Assembly: GCF_900102195.1 (NCBI RefSeq)
Contig: NZ_FNBE01000006.1
Location: forward strand, 247,499 to 311,498
DNA: 64,000 bases
Source: Pseudonocardia oroxyli
Lineage (GTDB): Bacteria; Actinomycetota; Actinomycetes; Mycobacteriales; Pseudonocardiaceae
Reading direction: 5' to 3'
The translations under genes were made by a program, and so were the position numbers. How positions within the stretch are numbered: the stretch's first letter is position 1; each line of letters begins with the position of its first letter. The notes beneath the pieces are model-generated. The model was not told the DNA's origin and did not search any database. It saw only the letters and a program-made list of their open reading frames with translations. Below, one piece after another: positions 61,460 to 64,000 of the stretch.

Positions 61460-61891
61460 TCAGGAATCGACGAGCCGACCGTATCCGGAACGGCCACTCT
61501 GGTCGATGCCGTGCCGGACCTCGGAATAGAGATGGATCTCGTGGCCGTCCGGGTCGTGCAGCACCAGCAGCCATCCGACGGTCGCGTCGATCACCGGCGA
61601 ATGCGCGACGCCGAGCGCGTCCAGGTGCACCGTCCACTCCTCGATCGCCCGCTTGTCGGCGACACCCAACAGCAGTTCCAGCCCCGGCTGGCTGTGCGCC
61701 TCGGGGGTCTCGCGCAGCGCGAGGCCACCCTCGCACCCCGGGAGGTCCCCCGCGACCCCGCGGAGGACCCCGGCGTCGTCCGGGAACTCCAGCCACGGGG
61801 CGAAGCCGAAGACCCGTCGGTAGAAGTCCACACTCCTCGACACGTCCGTCACCGGCAGCTTGACTCCGCGCAGTCGCACGAGCTCGGGCAT
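61460..61891 (-). CDS. VOC (glyoxalase/dioxygenase-fold) protein
   Basis: A 143-residue VOC-superfamily protein: it opens with VRLRGVKLPVTDVSRSVDFY and closes with VLHDPDGHEIHLYS, where Glu and His are possible metal ligands. It may be a lactoylglutathione-lyase-like enzyme or a binding protein. ATG 61891 lies 54 bases from the divergent TetR gene, and an operator-like palindrome lies between them, so it is probably the target of that repressor. Confidence 0.8.
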   Translation of the reverse strand: MPELVRLRGVKLPVTDVSRSVDFYRRVFGFAPWLEFPDDAGVLRGVAGDLPGCEGGLALRETPEAHSQPGLELLLGVADKRAIEEWTVHLDALGVAHSPVIDATVGWLLVLHDPDGHEIHLYSEVRHGIDQSGRSGYGRLVDS

Positions 61892-61915
61892 CGGGACCCC
61901 TTTGATTGAATCACG

Positions 61916-61931
61916 AGTGCATCGAATGCGG
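61916..61931. promoter_or_regulatory. Operator-like palindrome in the VOC/TetR divergon
   Basis: GTGCATCGAATGCGG contains GCAT-CGA-ATGC and lies just before the TAGAGT -10 box of the TetR gene; GATTGAATC is a second short palindrome 12 bases to the left. Binding by the TetR protein is inferred. Confidence 0.45.
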
Positions 61932-61945
61932 GTAGAGTGCACCGC

Positions 61946-62599
61946 ATGCCCGAGGACGTCAAGCGGCCGTACCGGTCGCCCCTGCGCGCCGAGGCCGCGC
62001 AACGCACTCGCGCGGTCATCCGCGAGGCCGCGGCGGGGCTCTTCGCCGACCGCGGGTACGTGAGCACCACGATCAAGGACATCGCGGCGGCGGCGGGGGT
62101 CGCCGTCCGGACCGTGCACGCCGCCTACCCGGGCGGGAAGGCGGAGATCTTCCACCGAGCCCTGGACGTCGCGATCGGCGGGGACGACGAGCCCGTCGCC
62201 GTGATCGACCGGCCCGAGGTGCGCGAGGCGCTGGCCGACCCGGACCGGCTGCTGGCCGACCTCGCCCGACGGGGCGCCGCACTGCACGCCCGCGCCGGGG
62301 GCCTCCTGCGAGCCTGTGCGGAGTCCGCGGGCGCGGACGGCGAGATGCGCGAGCTCGACGATCTCGGCGCCCGGATGATGGCAGGGACCATGCGCACGGT
62401 GGCCGAGTCGCTGCAGGCGCACGGCCTGCTGGCCGTCCCGGTCGAGGAGGCGGCGGACGTGCTGTTCACCCTCGGCAGCCCGGCGGTGCACGACATGCTC
62501 GTGCGCCGCCGCGGCTGGCCCACGGACCGCTACGCGGACTGGCTCGAGCGGGCTCTGCGGCTGCTGCTCACCGATACGTGTCCGGACGGCGCTCGGTGA
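61946..62599 (+). CDS. TetR-family transcriptional regulator
   Basis: A 217-residue TetR protein. The helix-turn-helix is STTIKDIAAAAGVAVRTVHA (residues about 36-55). The C-terminal domain is of the common actinobacterial type (LFTLGSPAVHDMLVRRRGW). ATG 61946 lies seven bases after TAGAGT, suggesting a leaderless mRNA; GTG 61937 upstream is inside that promoter. Its last 32 bases overlap the convergent nitrilase-like gene. Confidence 0.85.
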   Translation: MPEDVKRPYRSPLRAEAAQRTRAVIREAAAGLFADRGYVSTTIKDIAAAAGVAVRTVHAAYPGGKAEIFHRALDVAIGGDDEPVAVIDRPEVREALADPDRLLADLARRGAALHARAGGLLRACAESAGADGEMRELDDLGARMMAGTMRTVAESLQAHGLLAVPVEEAADVLFTLGSPAVHDMLVRRRGWPTDRYADWLERALRLLLTDTCPDGAR

Positions 62600-63398
62600 G
62601 GTGCGAGAGCGTGCGCCGGGCCGCGCCGACGGCGGCGCCGACGTCCAGCTCCGCGGTCGCGATGCCCGCCTTCGCCCAGGTCCGGGCCAGCACCTCCCCG
62701 TCCGGCCCCACGATCTTCGCCTGCCCGAGGAAGCGCATGCGACCCATGGACCCGGTCTGGTTGGCCGACACGAGCACCACCTGGTTCTCGGCGGCTCGGG
62801 AGCGGTCGTACAGGTCGAAGAGGCGGGACTGGCGGTCGTCCGCCATCCGGGGGGCCCGGTTGGTGATGCTCGTCGGCCAGGCGGAGAGGCAGGCGATGAC
62901 CTCGGCGCCGTCGAGCGCGAGGGTGCGCGCGGACTCCGGGAAGGTCTTGTCGTAGTCGACCAGCATGCCGAGCCGCCCGACGGGGGTGTCGAACGCGGCG
63001 AAGGTGTCCCCCGCCCGGTAGACCCGGTCCTCACCGACGGGCTGGTGGACCTTGCGGTGCACGCCCAGCAGTCCGTCGCCGTGCACGCAGGCCGCGGTGT
63101 TGAACCGGGACCCCTCCGGCCCCGCCTCGCACAGCCCGACGCAGACGACCATGTCCCCGGCCAGCTCCGCGACCTTCCGCAGCTCGGGCCCGTCGAGGTC
63201 CAGCGCGGGGGGCAGGGCCGCCGGATCGGGGTCGGTGAAGTCCGTGAGGTAGCCGCCGAGCGCGGCGTCGGGCAGGACGAGCAGCCCGACGCCGGCCCGG
63301 CGCCCGTGCTCGATCAGCGTGGCGACCCGCGCCAGCCCGGCCTCGAGATCCCGTCCGAACGCGGCGGCCACAGCCCCCACGGTCAGCATCCCGACCAC
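62568..63398 (-). CDS. Nitrilase-superfamily protein without the catalytic cysteine
   Basis: A 276-residue carbon-nitrogen hydrolase fold. The Glu of the usual Glu-Lys-Cys triad is Asp here (LVLPDAALGGY), the Lys is kept (HRKVHQP), and the Cys position is Asp (GMLVDYDKTFPES). Other family features (NRAPRMADDRQSRLFD, ENQVVLVSANQTG) are normal, so it is probably a folded protein with lost or changed chemistry. GTG 63398 is chosen because GGGGAGG stands six bases upstream. It follows the MSMEG_0572-family gene on the same strand, with two palindromes between them. Confidence 0.8.
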   Translation of the reverse strand: MVGMLTVGAVAAAFGRDLEAGLARVATLIEHGRRAGVGLLVLPDAALGGYLTDFTDPDPAALPPALDLDGPELRKVAELAGDMVVCVGLCEAGPEGSRFNTAACVHGDGLLGVHRKVHQPVGEDRVYRAGDTFAAFDTPVGRLGMLVDYDKTFPESARTLALDGAEVIACLSAWPTSITNRAPRMADDRQSRLFDLYDRSRAAENQVVLVSANQTGSMGRMRFLGQAKIVGPDGEVLARTWAKAGIATAELDVGAAVGAARRTLSHLTERRPDTYR

Positions 63399-63417
63399 CG
63401 CGTACCTCCCCTGACCG

Positions 63418-63435
63418 CATTGTGGAGCCACAATG
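63418..63435. promoter_or_regulatory. 18-bp palindrome, proximal to the nitrilase-like gene
   Basis: CATTGTGGAGCCACAATG is a perfect inverted repeat about the central AG. With the site at 63460 it forms a pair whose centres are 42 bp apart. Confidence 0.7.
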
Positions 63436-63459
63436 TACGTTCCGACCCCGTCAGACGGT

Positions 63460-63477
63460 CATCGTGGCTCCACAATG
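63460..63477. promoter_or_regulatory. 18-bp palindrome, distal copy
   Basis: CATCGTGGCTCCACAATG matches the palindrome at 63418 in the opposite orientation with one mismatch. It lies directly after the MSMEG_0572-family gene. Confidence 0.7.
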
Positions 63478-63487
63478 CGGGTGTCGC

Positions 63488-64000
63488 TCAGATCTGGTAC
63501 GTGCTGTTGATGATCGCGCCCTTGCGGGCGTAGTGGATCAGCGCGTCCTGGACGTCGAGCGGGTGGGTCGGGATGACGCCCTCGATGAGGTCCTCCTCGC
63601 GGGCGCCGTGCAGCGACAGACCGAAGCGGCAGCAGTAGACCTTGCCGCCCTCCTGGATGAAGGTCTTGAGGCTGTTGTTGATGTTGTGCTCGCCGGGGAA
63701 CGCGGAGTTGCCGGTGGTGGGGAACCCGCGGGTGGCCAGGGCGTTGAGCGAGCCGGGGCCGTAGAAGTAGACGGCGGACTCGAAGCCCTTCCGCAGGGCG
63801 CGGGTGGCCTGCAGGATGGCCACGAAGCTCACCGAGGACTCGTGGGCGATGCCGTGGACCAGGGTGAAGTACACCTCGCCGTTCTCGGCCTGGTAGTCCG
63901 GGAACACCTTCGTGCCGCCGTAGATCGACGAGCCCTCGGGCAGGGACGGGTGGGCGATCTCCTCGAGCGACTGCTTCTCGAGATCGGTCAGGTCTGCCAT
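63488..64000 (-). CDS. MSMEG_0572/Sll0783-family nitrogen-starvation protein
   Basis: A 170-residue protein whose ATG is the last codon of the window. Segments such as IYGGTKVFPDYQAENGEVYFTLVHGIAHESSV (quoted in part near residues 27-58), YFYGPGSLNALATRGFP and INNSLKTFIQEGGKVYCCRFG identify the MSMEG_0572/Sll0783 family. This family is the conserved first gene of Nit1C (nitrilase) clusters linked to cyanide or nitrile assimilation. Its usual partners would lie beyond the right edge if upstream, and are not seen downstream here; the neighbour is a Cys-less nitrilase-fold protein of another subgroup. Confidence 0.85.
   Translation of the reverse strand: MADLTDLEKQSLEEIAHPSLPEGSSIYGGTKVFPDYQAENGEVYFTLVHGIAHESSVSFVAILQATRALRKGFESAVYFYGPGSLNALATRGFPTTGNSAFPGEHNINNSLKTFIQEGGKVYCCRFGLSLHGAREEDLIEGVIPTHPLDVQDALIHYARKGAIINSTYQI

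Noticed and set aside
59304..61796. Long Val/Ala-rich open frames antisense to the His-rich repeat protein
   Set aside because: They mirror the repeat codons of the plus-strand gene, have no ribosome binding site and no domain; the plus strand has the signal peptide and a good start.

Overview
The window looks like a chromosomal segment of a high-GC actinomycete of the Pseudonocardiaceae type, most probably Pseudonocardia or a close relative. The grounds are strong G/C bias at third codon positions, many GTG starts, many apparently leaderless genes (a TANNNT -10 box six or seven bases before the start codon), and the gene content: WhiB1, PdtaS, SigH/RsrA, MtrA-MtrB-LpqB, SecA1, a WS/DGAT acyltransferase and the 24-residue ribosomal protein bL37. 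I see no rRNA, tRNA, CRISPR array, prophage or intact insertion sequence.

Layout. 1-16 kb is accessory: the 3' part of a PAS-GGDEF-EAL protein, malic enzyme, the nickel superoxide dismutase pair sodX/sodN, a TetR/TIM-barrel divergon with two palindromic operators, an OsmC gene behind a 26-codon Cys-containing leader peptide, a siderophore-uptake pair under an IdeR-type box, a CocE-like hydrolase with an XRE-cupin regulator, a globin-reductase, and small enzymes. 16.7-24.6 kb (whiB1, pdtaS, bL37, rsrA-sigH with a SigR-type promoter, ybaK, SRAP, aroA, rsgA) and 37.8-56 kb (DUF6912, tgs, Rv3235 family, secA1, hpf, comF, lpqB-mtrB-mtrA, tmk, sahH) follow the order of the Mycobacterium tuberculosis block Rv3219-Rv3248c. 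Between them, 24.6-37.8 kb holds a lipoprotein, a Ser/Thr kinase and an acyl-CoA degradation cluster. 56-64 kb carries a lone GlmL, a FadD, a large secreted Gly/Pro- then His/Asp/Arg-rich repeat protein that I do not recognise, a VOC/TetR divergon, a nitrilase-fold protein lacking its catalytic Cys, and an MSMEG_0572/Sll0783-family protein at the right edge.

How the parts work together. SigH and its zinc anti-sigma factor form a thiol-stress switch with an autoregulatory promoter. MtrA/MtrB/LpqB form one operon for cell-envelope control. SahH recycles S-adenosylhomocysteine and appears to be controlled by a diverged SAH riboswitch. The 27-37 kb cluster looks like CoA-thioester catabolism under a TetR regulator with a shared operator, but several of its genes carry internal deletions or fusions (an acyl-CoA dehydrogenase, an AMP-ligase, a crotonase), so the pathway is probably decaying.

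The intergenic DNA is rich in structure: at least five families of palindromic or tandem repeats, including a MITE-like element present twice. One of its copies lies inside the loop of another palindrome, and the ends of these elements supply stop codons and -10 boxes to neighbouring genes. The strongest candidates for undescribed biology are the His-rich repeat protein, the repeat families, the SAH riboswitch variant, the OsmC leader peptide and the Cys-less nitrilase.
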